Assembly: GCA_032622095.1 (NCBI GenBank)
Contig: CP136068.1
Span: 123,571,989-123,635,988, forward strand
Origin: Siphonodentalium dalli
Taxonomy: Eukaryota > Mollusca > Scaphopoda > Gadilida > Siphonodentaliidae
Direction of reading: 5' to 3'
DNA: 64,000 nt
The translations under genes and the position numbers were made by a program. Shown in pieces: positions 1-12,881 of the stretch (within the stretch, counting starts at the first letter, position 1; the number at the start of each line of letters is the position of its first letter). A model generated the notes under the pieces. The model was not told the DNA's origin, did not search any database, and worked only from the letters and a program-made list of their open reading frames with translations.

Positions 1-574
1 TTCAATTAACATTTTCGGCAGCGATTACTCTGAGTTCTTTATTTCGGATGTCGAAAAGTACCGGACATATTTGGATACCCTGTTTTACAGTTTAATATCC
101 AACGGACAGGTTAACGATCGTTGATCGTGCAAAGATATTTGTAACGCATGGTGCTCATTACTAATTACCGGCTTTCCTTCTCACGAGACAGTAACGATTG
201 CTCTCGCACCCGTATGCACTCGCAATTTTCTATTCACGGGTGTTCACCATTTGCACTTGTCCACCTGGTCACAATCAATATTAAAATATGTGAAGATATA
301 TTTAGCACATTTCCCCATCTCCGTTAATTTATGGGCATGTGAAAGTGTCAGTGGACTTGGGTATATCACACAATGAACTTTGATTTGAGATAACCCCAAC
401 TTACAATTATATTACCGGTGCAATTACACCCTACTAATCAACAAAACTGTATTTTTTGTCATGGGAAGGACTGTCTCTGTTGTTTCTGATACAAATGATG
501 CACATGTGAATATTATGCACTACTTCCTCTGTCCTTGCTATTAGATACGCTTCATCGATTCTAATCTAGTATTG

Positions 575-1900
575 ACTATCGATTATCAAGTTTAATGGAC
601 GTGGCACCTTCTCTTGATTCCTCCATTAACTTGGAGACTCCGCTGGAGTTGGTTGGTGGACATGCCTCCTCCCTCAGGGTCGCGGCGTCCATAGCCCCCG
701 CAAAGAAGGGCAGCGATGGGGTCCAAGCGCAGCTACCTTTGGTCCTGCCTCCGGTTCCGCCGGGTTCGTTCCGTCGCTGCACCAGCCGGCCACTTGCTAC
801 AGCTACCACATCAGTGGTCCGTTTAGCTCGCAAGGCGGTGCCCTCGGCACATTGCCTGCCTACGCAGTTCAATGTGTCAACTGCCACTGCTTCCACTCCA
901 GGGGATTTTACCGCACAGGTTCTGACCTGTCCTCCATTTTTCAAAGTCTTTTCCGGCATCCGTCCCTCCCGGTTTTTGGGTGGGTATGTATCCCTATTAT
1001 TCACCTGTGTTCTTTCCTCCACCAGTGTGGCCTTGCTGTGTACAGTTTCTGGCCTCATTTGGGCTCCTAGGCCTGAACTTAGACTTAGTTTCCTTTCCGA
1101 GGCTCCGGAATTTTTGCCTCATCAAACCAGGTGACCTGGTCGGGATACTTGCCCCTTCCCCCCCTCCCCCATCTCCTGGATGGACGGTGCTGTTCAGAGA
1201 CGAGGACGTGCTGTCGCAACATCCCCTGGATTTGGCAGCGTTTGATGCGTGTCGAAAGTTCGCCATGCCCATCCGAGATTGCCTTCCATGAGGGTCATTT
1301 CGGATGGGTCAGTCCTTCGGTCTTAGGATAACAATTGCGCACAATTTTGCATGCATTACCAACACGATACTAACAGCACAGAAAAAGGAAGAACAAGCAT
1401 GGCCCTTCTCTTGCTTCCTCCATTAACATGGAGCCTCCGCTGGAGTCGGTTGCGGGACATGCCTCCTCCTTATTGGTCGCGGCCTCCTGAGCCATCCACA
1501 GAGAAGTACGCCTGTCTTCCACAACCGAAGGGCTGGATGGGGCCCACATATCAAGAACAAAAACCAACGTGTGATGATTTTTCCTCTGCCAACTCAATAC
1601 AGCCTGCGCTGCAGGCTCAGAGTCTGTTAGTGGTCATGCCTCCTCTATTTGTAGTCGCGGCTTCCACAACCTTCGCAGAGACGGGCAACAATGAATTTTC
1701 CTCTGTCAACTCGGTACAGCCTGCGCTGCAGGCTCGGAATCTGTTGGTGGTCATGCCTCCTCTATTTGTAGTCGCGGCTTCCACAACCTTCGCAGCGACG
1801 AGCAGCGATGGAGGTTCTGCAACATCTACCGCTGGTTCTGTCTCAGTCCATCCAGGTTCATGCTGTCAGGGCACATAGCGGTTTTTCCGAACCCTTTCTT
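575..1900 (+). repeat. GC-rich segment with a degenerate 117-bp tandem repeat
   Basis: GC content is clearly higher than in the surroundings. CATGCCTCCTC followed by GTCGCGGC(G/T)TCC recurs near 661, 1458, 1637 and 1754; the last two copies are 117 bp apart (39 codons). Plus-strand open stretches at 595-1134 (179 codons) and 1351-1878 (175 codons) cross it but match no family I know. The protein-level repeat is in frame only in the second one. Could be a decayed transposon gene; I do not call a product. Confidence 0.5.
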
Positions 1901-3172
1901 GCCTTGGCTACCTCATTGTTCCTTGTCGCCGACAAGTTGCATTCATTTGACTGAGTGTTTTGTACAATATTACCTTCGTTCTTTTTACTTTGAGGTTTCC
2001 TCTGTCAGTCTGCTTTCTGCCATATCGCATTGCTCTGGCTATGTGCCGCATTCCGGAACTGCTCCTGAATAAGTTTATTTCGCCTCCATTCTCACCTCCG
2101 TTCTTATCCCATCGGGGTATTCCAGGTGTTGTAGAGACCTGTCTTTATAGTTTTGGGCCTTCTAATCTGTTAGATTTTTATTCAACAATTAGGTCACTTT
2201 TATGAGACAAACCTAGACGTATTATGGACTTGATCGTGTGTGTGAACCTGATAAGTTAGTATGCGGGTGCTATATCTCACAGGGGACTTTAGCGCTCTAC
2301 TCACTTAGCCGAATATATCATGAATATCGACCGTTCAGCTCCATAGACACTATCGTCTGAACTACACTCATTTTCAATTTTACTTCTAGATTTGGGATGT
2401 ATCTTTCAGTGACCACCTAACACCATAGGATTTCATCATATAGCGTATCAGCATTTCATTGGTGTCTAGGCGTCATGCATGTAGTCCATTTTGTTATCGT
2501 ATTTGTCACAGCACCGACTTTGCACCAAGAATATTTTCCAATTCTATGTTATCACTCGTGCCGAGTGTTTAACATCACTTGGCAGGCGTGATTCTAATTC
2601 TAATCCGATTTAGCGATCACCGATTCTCACCTTTGCGACATTTCACAATTATTGCCGCTTGCCCATCGGTGCTTGAGCATACCAGTTGGCGGGTTATCAC
2701 AGTTTTTGTAACTTTCTGCTAACCTACAGGATGGGTTCCCTATACCACCACCTGACGAACGATAACTAAGTTCCACATTTATGTTGAAACCATGTAGGCC
2801 GGTTCATTGCATCACAGATTGGCCGTATGATCAGACAGTGTTCCATTAGTGGTATTAGTTCCTCTCCTTGGTTGACCGTACACTTCAATTTCCAGTTACT
2901 TGGCTTGGTGTACCAGAGGCAGGCAATCTTTCCATCTTGGTCCCCTCCCTTATGTGTATGTTTTTTCTTTCCATGGACATGATTTCCAGTGCTCAACTCA
3001 GTCATGTTTTCCTGGTGTATCCTTGGTCCCCCTATTGGTCTGGGCCCAACGGTTTCTCATATCTCCCCTGGGTCTCTCGGTCGGGCTCAAATTACTGTCA
3101 AGTCAGTCATACCACACTGAGCATTGACTCATTTTGTGAGATCCATTCTGAGTATTGATTCAGCTTTTCTGG

Positions 3173-3200
3173 CGGGGGGGGGGGGGGGGGGGGGGGGGAG
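3173..3200. repeat. Poly-G tract
   Basis: Run of about 26 G, a comparable C-run at 5357-5388. Length is probably polymorphic and error-prone in sequencing. Confidence 0.9.
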
Positions 3201-3609
3201 GGGGTGGGGGTGTCATAACTGTGTTTTCCCCTCGGTGCCCCTTTTGCATGTATTGTGGTGCTAGTGCTGCTTCATCCTCTAAGGAGGGGGGGGTGGTAGA
3301 TTCCTTTATCCTATTAGGTACATGAATGAATGAGTTATCTCCCTTGCCTATGACCAATGTTTATCCTGGACACCTTCACCCTGTGATCGTTACTAGTAGG
3401 GCACATGAAGTTTGTGGTGTTTCCTTTTAGGAGGCTCAGTTGTTTTTGAGTTTATCTGAACTATTACATATGGGACACAATGATCTATTTTTTGGCACAT
3501 GTCTACCAAGAAATCATTTTGGTACAGGATGCAGGTCTTTTCTGCTTCAGCAGGTGGGTTTCATGGACATAGTCGGATTATCTGCCTCGTGGCCTCCTCC
3601 TCTTCAAGA

Positions 3610-4015
3610 ATTCTAATTATAACCATTAGTTTCAGTGTCCAAGATATATTTGACGGAGATATAATATTTTTTTACCCAAAATATCTTGGACACTGAACAC
3701 AGTAAGGGGCCTCCCAGTTGGGATCAACATTCCCGCCCGTGCACTCGGTCAAACACATCAAACACACAGGAGGAAGAAATTAAAAAGAATGGATCTTACC
3801 TTTCGTTCGCTTCTATAGCGAAAGGATGAACGCGATTGGTCCAAAGGGATAAATGGAATTTTTGACAAGTGCGCGTACTCTAGGTACTGCGTACCGAATT
3901 TTAAAACGACTTCTTCTAGAATCTTGCAAGCAAGAAATATATAACCATTAGTTTCAGTGTCCAAGATATTTATTATAGGAGATACATATTTTGGGTAAAA
4001 AAATATTATTTACTG
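3610..4015. repeat. Pair of related ~90-bp repeats
   Basis: AACCATTAGTTTCAGTGTCC at 3620 and 3944, each followed by AAGATAT and, further on, TACCCAAAATAT or its complement. The first copy is a near-palindrome (3637-3700). Probably termini or copies of one element; the interval has no gene. Confidence 0.55.
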
Positions 4016-4699
4016 GTCATTTATTGAACAAAACATCGTCATATTTAACATAGTTTATTGAAGAAAAACAAGCACCTGATTATCATTTAGATAATCGGTA
4101 ATGCCGATGTTGAAACCCAAGTGCCGATTGTCATCCCATGGGCCATAATCGGCCGATTCTGATTGTCATTTCTGATCATCGGCTCATCACTACACAAGTG
4201 TGTGAACTGGTTAATGTTATTGCACGAGTTTGTTGTGACGCGATGGTAAAACACAAATTCGCAGCATGACAAGCGATTACATTAACGTTAGTACATGTAT
4301 GTTCACACAATTGTGTTCTGTTTTTATTGCACACTCGGAAGACTGTAACTTGTAGTATACTGATATCTAGTTTGATATTGCTTCATTTAATTCAACAAAC
4401 TTGTGATGTATGTTGACTATACCTAATAGTTTAATGAAGACATTTTCTATCATGTAATTTGTTTGGATTAATCAGTTTGGATTGTCCAAGGACAAAGCAA
4501 ATGTTTTTTATTAAAGATACGGGTGGCCTTCTCTGTGGGTATATCTGTTAAAATAGTCACATCCGCTAAAATCGCCATAAGGCCAAAAACAATATATACC
4601 TGTGTTTCCGGTGACCCGCCGGACCCTATTTCGGAGCTCCCGACGGTTTTCATTTCATTTGTTTTTTTTTAATACAAATACTAGTACACGCTCTAAAAT

Positions 4700-6430
4700 T
4701 GGATATATATCATATGTCATATCTATTTAAAAGGGCAGGATTTATTAAAGTGATGAAATTTTTTCAGAAATGTAATAAAACTTCAATTAAACTAGTACAG
4801 GATGGAAATATATCCATTCTATTGCGAGATACATGTCCTGTTAGAAGCCAAGATACTGCATTTCACGGGTTTAGATTTATAATTTATCTCACGATGTGAG
4901 GAACCATGGTTGGCACGCCGTGTCTGATGTCCCCAAATTAGACCACCCCAATTTAGGTTGGAAAATTTCAACTGATGACAATATTTATCTAGTTCGGTAC
5001 AAAACACATCGTTTAATAACATGTATGCTATTAAATTAATCGTGAAATAGTGCAGGCGTACATAGACTGTAATCATGCAAATGTTAGTTTTTGTGCTCTC
5101 TGTGTTTCTTTAATGTTAAATTCACTGTATTATTATTATTATTCAAATACCACAAAGTTATTTTACTGTTTAAATAATGTTTCCTTGCTTTTATAATAAA
5201 ACAATAAATTACACTATATTCTAATAGAATCTACTTAGTTTTATTATTTTATAGTCAATTACAAACAAGGAGAAGTTGGCTTGGTGGTCGCATTCAAATT
5301 TATTTCGAGCAAAGTTAAAAATAAAATGAAAAAAATATAATAAAATAAAAAGCCTCCACCCCCCCCCCCCCCCCCCCCCCCCCCCCCGCCCCTATTTTTT
5401 TCTTGCATGTCACCAGAAACACAGGTATATATTTTTTTGGCCTAAACAGAAAGAAGATTATATAATAGACAGATTTTCTTATACCAATCATAAATATTGT
5501 CACGTTTGTATGCTTTGTTATGTAAACAAACATCAAAAACGTTACAGAACCATTAGTTTATAGATCGTACAATGAAAATGTTAAGATAAATTTTTTGGCG
5601 CCATTAACAATCGCATTCAAATCACACCAAATTTTATTTTAATCGACCCATTTTACCCGCTGTCAGTTCAAAATCCAGTAATCAACATTACTTCATGATT
5701 GGGAAATGATCAGACAGAAAACGTTTACATAATATAATTGTTCTTGCTAAGAGGTGAATATTTTTCAATCCAGTTATTATTTTCTCCTATTAAACCTATA
5801 TATAGTAATACATACCAAATAAGGAATTTACTATGATAGTATTGTGAGTTGTAAGTTGTAGTCGCACCATATTAGGGGTTTTAAAACCGATGTATAATGT
5901 GCGCGAATTTAAATAAGGAAATGATGCAATATCAACTATTCACTGCACTTTTTGCGAGAAACTAAACAGCACTCGACCTGCATTTTCTCTGACACAAAGC
6001 GTGTTTTGTGAATAATATTTGCATTTATATCATAATTATGCTATACCATTAGTATAATCTAGAGAAAATTATCATAATTTGATAAATGTTATTTTAAAAT
6101 TATAACCTACAATGAAGGCTGCCTAAACATTTAGAAATATTTTGTATTTAGTTGTTTTTTGCAATAATAAACCAATGGGTGCGCAATTAAAAGCTATATC
6201 AAATATAGGACAAATATATATAAGTATTAAAGTTAGTTTTATAAAACAATTGTGACATAAATGATTACCATGCCAAAGTATTTTTAGAATGCCATGTTAT
6301 TTCCAGAGATAATCTGTTTTTGTTATGTCTTTTGTAAATTTTGAGTGGATATGACATTGTGGTAGCACACCAACAATATTTTGGTATGTTTTCATATACT
6401 TTCAGACTAATTTGAGTGCATTCAGGGTAA
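4700..6430. other. AT-rich stretch without a recognised gene
   Basis: No exon-like or repeat signature beyond the 5357 C-run. Upstream SIDT exons could be hidden here but none matched. Confidence 0.5.
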
Positions 6431-6599
6431 CAGTTGAGTCTCATTCATCCAATTATCAAGACCCTGTGCTTGTGGTTGTTAAGCAGCACCAGGCAGTCTT
6501 ATCATGGAACATTCCACTTATACTTGACAATACGTGAGTTCTACTTAATTGTTATTAATACGATAGAACCTTCTGAGTACTTATTCTTGGCAGTTTTTA

Positions 6600-7180
6600 G
6601 CTCACCTGAGACGAAGTCTCCGTGGAGCTATAGTCATCACTCCTCGTCCGTCGTCCATCCGTCTGTCGAGCCGTCCGTCTGTCTGTCCGTCCATCCGTCA
6701 AGAATCATCGTCTCCGCCAAAACTGTAAGACGGAACGGGTTCATATTTGGTGTGGATGTTCCCTAGGTGAATCACATTCAGATTTGTTCAAATGAGGTCA
6801 TCAGGTCAATTAGTTGAGAAAGCAGGGCCACAACTCTATTCCTTCATATTAATTCTTAGAACGACTTCTTTTCCAGAACTATAAGGCCCAATGGGTTCAT
6901 ATTTGGTGTGGATGTTCCCCAGGTGACTCACATTCAGATTTGTTCAAATGAGGTCACCAGGTTGATTAGTTGAGTAACCAGGGCCATAACTCATAGTAAT
7001 TCTTAGAATGACTTCTTCTCAACAAATATTGGGCTGATTTAGCTAATATTTGGTATGGAGGGACATTGGGTGACTGGGGTTCAGATTTGTTCAATGGTCA
7101 ATGGTCAATGGGTCAAATAGGGGCAGAGCCAGGGACATAACTCTAAAAACAAAAAATTACATTTTTGCATTTTGACCTTT
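6600..7180 (+). mobile_element. Pearl-like element, AGCTCACCTGAG family
   Basis: Starts after a T-run with the hairpin AGCTCACCTGAGACGAAGTC ... GGTGGAGCT type, then (GTCC/GTCT)n, then tandem units with GATTTGTTCAAATGAGGTCA about 150 bp apart. Tail decays into A/T-rich sequence. Structure recalls bivalve pearl and Helitron-like HINE elements. Confidence 0.8.
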
Positions 7181-7732
7181 AATTTTTTTTTTAGACACAT
7201 CACATCCTCATATTTCTTACCTAGATTTTTCTTTGCACATTCTTCATCTGTATGGATTTTTGTATCAGTTATTTAACCCTTTCCTCTCTTGTTTTTATAT
7301 ATAATTCATCCAAGACAGGATGAATCAAACATTTTTCATCTGATCAACACCAAATTTGGTTTATGAATTGTTGACACCTATATACAGATCAAGTTCAAAT
7401 GTGGGTTTGATCCCATATATTTTAACAGAGTTATGACCCTTTATAATTCACACCTGTAATTGCCAAGCCCTAGGAATTTTAGAGAGAACATCACACAGCT
7501 GAATGCTGTATTATTGAGGAAGCCAATTTATCACTAGGGACACTTGATACTATGGGGAGAGACTCCTTGCTTGCAGACATGTTTACCATTTGTTAAGCTT
7601 TGATTGATGACACTGTATTCCAGTTCTCTGTGCAATATTAAGTTAATCCACCTGTTGAAACAGGTTTGTGGCATTTAGTTAAACACCTATTCTGCAAGAA
7701 TAAATAGGAAAAGTCTATTGTTCATTTCCTCA

Positions 7733-8160
7733 AGCCTGGACATAGCGTGTCTGACATTTGCAGAATGAGGTCCCCAGAGGGTGAATTTAGTGCTGCTACC
7801 CGGTACAGCAGGCTAGCATCACCAAATACACCCTCCAGGGACCTAATTCTGCTTAGGCCTCATCTTCTGGGAAGTATCCTAAGTATCAAATTTTGTTTTA
7901 GTTACTTTTTGACTTTTTCCCACTTCAGTTTCAATGTCCCCCTACTTTGCAGAAGATAAAATGCATAATTGAGGTGTTCAATGGTTGTGCATCACCAACA
8001 TCAACTGTAGAACTTCAATCCTAGGTTTCTATTGGCCGTTGAGGACTAATCAGACCGAGGATGAATTGGTGATGCTGGCCCACCTTTCCGAATAGTGTCA
8101 TTAAATTCACCTTTTGGGGACCTTATTCTGCAAATGTCAGACACACTAAATTCAGGCTTG
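7733..8160. mobile_element. CAAGCC-ended MITE, full-length copy
   Basis: Begins CAAGCCTGG, ends CAGGCTTG. Interior GCAGAATGAGGTCCCCAGAG hairpin segments and AGATAAAATGCATAATTGAG. Flanking 8-mers no longer match. Confidence 0.8.
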
Positions 8161-8348
8161 GTGGTTTCATATTATTTTCTTAACCACCACTTATCCAAAT
8201 GAAATCATACCAGGGACATAACTCTTTTAAAAAAAAGTTGTTAAATTGTAATCTTTGCTCAATTTAAAAAGAAAAGAATGAAAAAAATTCAAATTTAAAA
8301 TGAAAAAAAAAAAATCAGAATTTTTTTTCATTTAACCTTTAATTTTTT

Positions 8349-8745
8349 TAGCTCACCTGTGACGAAGTCTCCGGTGGAGCTATAGTCATCACTCCTTGTA
8401 CGTCCATCCATCCATCTGTCCATCCATCAACAATTCTTTAAACTTCTTCTCCTCTGGAACCATAGGACCGAATGTGATCATATTTGGTGTGGATGTTCCC
8501 TAGGCGACTCATATTCAGATTTGTTCAAATGAGGTCACTGGGTCAAATAGTTGCAAAGCCAGGGCCATAACTCTTTCCCTCCATAGTAATTCTTTTAAAC
8601 ATCTTCTCAAATACCATCAGGCCAAATGGGTTCATATTTGGTATGAAGGATCCTTGGATGACTGGGGTTCAGATTTGTTCAAATGAGGTCACTGGGTCAA
8701 ATGTGGGCGGGCCAGGGACATAACTCCAAAAAATATTAATTTTTT
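8349..8745 (+). mobile_element. Pearl-like element, AGCTCACCTGAG family
   Basis: Second copy: AGCTCACCTGTGACGAAGTC head, (TCCATCCA)n, two units with GATTTGTTCAAATGAGGTCA about 146 bp apart. Confidence 0.8.
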
Positions 8746-9280
8746 TTTTTATTGGCTCTTTACTCAAGTTCACTGCTTCTGCCACCCTGGTTTCAAAAAT
8801 AATATTTACTAAAATTCTTGACAGAGCATCATTAATAAGAAGCATTTACTTTGGCTCTAATTGTATGTTGGGTATGCCTACACATGTCAAGTGAAATCTG
8901 ACATTTTTATAAACATTCCCTGGAGATCTGTTAGAGGTCATTAATTCCCAATTACAACAACAATCTATCATATGTATTGTTCAAATCTTTCATAAGGACA
9001 TTGAACACATCCACTACTTCACTAGAACATAATTGGCAAACTTGAAAAGTGTTCTTTGAAAGAACCACCATGTCTATTTAGCTCAGATCAGTAGTGAGCA
9101 GTTGGTAAATTCGAGGTAGATATTCACCGATCTACATACATGAAGTCTCTCTAGCCACCTATCCTGTTTAGATCTACTTCTTTTAAAGTGATTATGAAAA
9201 GTTCTGACTGTTGTGGTCTCCAGAGTCCCAGTCTGATCAGTCTTGGCAGTCTGGTGAGCGACCCCACAGTCTTTGACTGT

Positions 9281-9620
9281 CTTGTTTATGTGTACGTATA
9301 CCATGTATGGTACACATAATGCCGACATCCAGATCAACCATCCATCGTTCATCTCTATCTGTCCGTAGACACTTTCTATCTGATGCGATAACTCAAGTAG
9401 TTTTTCTCGAATCGTGTTCATATTTTATGTGCATGTTTATGATGACACACCCCCCACCTGTATAGTTTTTGGTGTTTATCGGTTCAGGAATAATTAACAC
9501 CAATAGACATGTTATATACGATGCAATAACTCAAGTATTTTTTGTCCGATCGTGATCATTGATTATGTGCAGGTTTATGATGACAATCCCCGTACCTGTA
9601 CAGTTTTTGAATATTTACAT
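9281..9620 (+). mobile_element. Pearl-like element, TGTACCATACATGG family
   Basis: Head palindrome around TGTGTACGTATACC ... GGTACACA, followed by GACATCC and two units containing GATGCAATAACTCAAGTA (9387, 9519). A relative is at 54175-54330. Confidence 0.65.
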
Positions 9621-10019
9621 GTCTCAAATATGACTGATTGATTCAACAGGGCAGAACATGTTAAATTAACCCTGCTACTTTTAAACAGATTCATCAATCA
9701 GAGCTCCGCATTTCTTTGGGTGCCATTCTCCCAGTTTGATAATGTTCTATTTACTCTTTATAGTAGGAATTCATGAGCCTTATTGAGCAATGGTTAGTAC
9801 ATGTACTTATGTGGATATAGCATACAGCTCATGGTCCACCAGATCAAAACCTGGGAATTTTTTGATGTTCTGAAAGGTAACTTCATAATATTGAAAAATA
9901 ATGCAGCTAATATATATCTTATTTCTTCAGTTATGAATTTTACAAAATGTAAAGGTCCCAACTCAATTGCATGCTTTAAGTGACATCTGTGAGCCTATTC
10001 ACTCTGCGTCACTTAAAGT

Positions 10020-10390
10020 GATGTGAAACACTCTGGTAGGGTGACCAAATAGAAATGGAGAATAATCTTGTTCAAAGTACTTATTTTTACAAATATTATA
10101 TCTTAATTGACAACACACTCCGACATTCTTATTTATTATTTAAATGCAGTGACTGCCAATGGCGAAATCTTTATTAGTTTATCGCCGATAGAAGCGTCCC
10201 TATTCGAGTAGTAAATATTTACAAGTTAGGCTAGTTCAGGCAATGTTTTCTATAGAGTGGTATGGTCGATTTGCTTGAAATTTTCGGTGATGTTAGTAGA
10301 ATGATACATTCCTCCAGTTGGCATAGCACCTGGATACTAACTTATCAGTTTCACGCACCCGAACAAGTACATAATATGTCTTTAAAATCA
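10020..10390 (-). repeat. Dispersed repeat, inverted relative to 43975-44330
   Basis: GTGAAACACTCTGG ... GAGAATAATCTTGTTCAAAG ... AACAAGTACATAATATGTC is the reverse complement, with divergence, of 43975-44330. A more decayed plus-strand copy is at about 2245-2380 (CATAGACACTATCGTCTGAA). Nature unknown; no coding capacity seen. Confidence 0.8.
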
Positions 10391-10500
10391 TGAAATTTGC
10401 CCTAGGTAATCAATTCCTTGTTTATTGTGAAATCGGCTCTCAAAGTCTCCAAAATCATGCAATCTCTAGCTGGGACCTTCATCTGCTGTAAAATACTATA

Positions 10501-10915
10501 TTAAAGGTACTCAATCCGATCAGACACTCCTAAATTACTATTTCTTTGGCTTCGGGGGTAAAAAATGTTTGATTCGAGTCGAGGAACCCATCCATAAAAG
10601 CTCAGGGTGATTAGATATAAATTTTTGAAGTTTGCTATTTCTATTGTTTGTGGACCAGAAGCACGTGGGGTCAAATGGACGAAGATGCGGATGCAGATGG
10701 ATAACTAAAAAATCAAGTGGTATCCATCCGCATCTTCGTCCATTTGACCACGTGCTTCTGGTCCACAAACAATATAAATAGCAAACTTCAAAAATCGATA
10801 TCTAATCACCCTGAGCTTTGATGGGTGAGTTCCTCGACTCAAATCAAACATTTTTTACCCCTGAAGCCAAAGAAATAGTAATTTAGGAGCCTCTGATCGG
10901 ATTGAGTACCTTTAA
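10501..10915. mobile_element. TTAA-bounded fold-back element (415 bp)
   Basis: Near-perfect palindrome: arms of about 200 bp around a short centre near 10706-10720. Both ends are TTAAAGGTACTCAATCCGAT-type, so TTAA borders either side as with TTAA-targeting (piggyBac-like) elements, though the termini are not CCC. A related, non-palindromic element occurs at about 57686-58117 and again in the duplicate at about 60419-60850. Confidence 0.85.
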
Positions 10916-10952
10916 GGAACATGCAGGTATTGACTAATATTACAATATTAAT

Positions 10953-12231
10953 ACCGTACTGACCCGGTTCAAAGCCCATGCCCGTGTTTAAGCCCACCCA
11001 TATATTTTGGCCAAATTCCATGCACAGGGGTATATTCGTGTTTAAGCCCACCCCAAATTTTGTTCAATTTCAGCAGTGGTAAGTAAGTATTTGCTAATGA
11101 TACTCCCCAAATAAATAATTCCAAGAAGTATATTCACAAACGATCGGTGACGGCGAGAATGCCACGAAAAATGGAAAGTTATAATTTGTAGGTAAGTGAT
11201 AATATTAAATGAAATAAAATAAAGTGAATCTTAAATTCACATTTCTTTATTCAATTATACTTCCCTGCGGAAACCAACGTTTAACAGACATAAAATACAA
11301 TAGAACCCACTTGCTAACAGCGTATAGCTTTAAAAGCCATGTGCGGCTATGCGCGTGAAATACTTTTAAGTTTAATCACAGCGCACCTGTTCCAACTACA
11401 GTACCGGTACTGTAAAAACATATTTTTCGTGTTCAGTGACAAAGAAGACCTGTGTGTTCCTACATGTGGCCAAACACAAAGAACTGGCCTCTTGGTTATG
11501 TAAACACACAGTGGGTATCATAATGTCAATTAACAAAAACTGTGTCAACTTTATTCACTCGAAACCAAAATATTCAAACACGTGCGTTTGTATACGTTTT
11601 TTTTATACGTTTTAGCATTCGGCAAACCTCGTCAGATTCCGTCACCGTTTGCCCCCAGAGGTCACAGGTCGAGGATTTCAGAATGCCGTTTTAGTAGAAA
11701 TACAACTGCCTTGTCAGTGCTGTTAAATAATTACACTCACTGGCTTTTGTTAAACATGCAATTAGTCGCCATTGTAACATCCTCTATGTAGACAATGGAT
11801 CACGAATAAAGCGCCGGGCTTATTGTTTTCATAATCGGATTAAATCTGAACATTGATATAAACTATAGTCAGACTATAGATAACCCACACTGCCGCTTAC
11901 ATAATAACCAGGGCATTCCTGACTCCAAGCACACACTTTGGGAACAAGACGGCTGTCAGTCAAGACTACTTACATAACAGTGTCATTTCAACATGGGAAT
12001 GTTGTCCAATAAAACTACAATACTTAAAGTGTTATTATAATATTTTAATATTCACATTTAATTGAAAAAATTCCCAAATAATCGGCGTTAGATCGGCATT
12101 CATCAGTTTTACTGTCCCGATTTCTTAGGATTTTTGGTTTGCAAAGGGCCATATCCGAGTTTAAGCCCACTTGGATTTTTGAGCTCAAATAAAACAAAGG
12201 CCCCCTGGGCCTAAACGCGGGTCAGTACGGT
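10953..12231. mobile_element. Probable hAT-like element with ACCGTACTGACCCG ends
   Basis: Left ACCGTACTGACCCG and right CGGGTCAGTACGGT are inverted repeats. Flanks atattaat and attgtaat match at 6 of 8 bases. Subterminal GTTTAAGCCCAC words recur at both ends. About 1.28 kb, no transposase. Confidence 0.75.
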
Positions 12232-12410
12232 ATTGTAATTTTTACAATGTTATAAATATCCCCATCAGAAATTCAAAAAGATTCCAGGTTTTGAACTGGT
12301 GAAAAATCCAAGTTTTGAACAGGTGTAGTCAGACTAGAAATTCATGGTATATCTATAATGTGGATTGCCGACTCTAAGAATCAATAGAATGAATTTGAGT
12401 CATGGGTGTT

Positions 12411-12659
12411 TTAATCTTTTCTATACTAATTACTAATTGACGAGTTGTTTCCTTAGGAAATGTTCAGATAATAAGTTCAACTAACTTATTATCTGAACAT
12501 TTCTCTCCAATAAATAGGACTCCTTCTGCACTTTTATAATCTGCCGTGCAGTGCTGTGTGCTTATTTTTCCTGAACACCCCTCCAGATGAACAATAGACC
12601 ATTCCAATGTATACTTTTATAACTGAGTGGGAAAATCCATTCAGTATAGAAAGGGTTAA
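12411..12659. mobile_element. piggyBac-like MITE, CTATACT family
   Basis: TTAA at both borders, with inner ends TCTTTTCTATACT and AGTATAGAAAGGG. The interior has the diagnostic words GAAATGTTCAGATAATAAG and CAATAGACCATTCCAATG. Non-coding. The TTAA target plus CCCTTT-type ends suggest mobilisation by a piggyBac-type transposase; no such gene is in the window. Confidence 0.85.
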
Positions 12660-12704
12660 ATGCTGAAGGACTGGGTATTGAAATGTTTTGATTTTTATTT
12701 ACAG

Positions 12705-12881
12705 GCATCCATTTCAAAACGTGAGTAGGACACTATGTCCAGAAGGTACTAGTAAAAGTGTCAGCCGCAGAGATGATTCTACGGATAGTATTGAATATGT
12801 CCTCGTGGAGGTCTCGACCATGGCAAGCCAGCCAGCTAACTTCACACTGATAACAGAATTATTGGATAATTTTCTCCTCAG
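12705..12881 (+). CDS. SIDT: SIDT exon A, extracellular domain
   Basis: Acceptor tttacag, donor gtaagt. Encodes [14 protein letters not shown] ... [10 protein letters not shown] ... [12 protein letters not shown], matching the family segment with VERTLC and FYVDVSTL. It starts on the last base of a codon, so at least one more exon must lie upstream. It ends in phase 2. This is the most upstream exon I can support. Confidence 0.9.

Noticed and set aside
595-1134. 179-codon plus-strand open stretch (and the 160-codon minus-strand one at 576-1058)
   Set aside because: Open on both strands in GC-rich repeat sequence, no recognisable domain; not called as a gene.
4090-4195. GCCGATNNT-rich segment ending CATCACTAC considered as another hAT-like element
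   Set aside because: Only one plausible end; no partner end or target duplication found.
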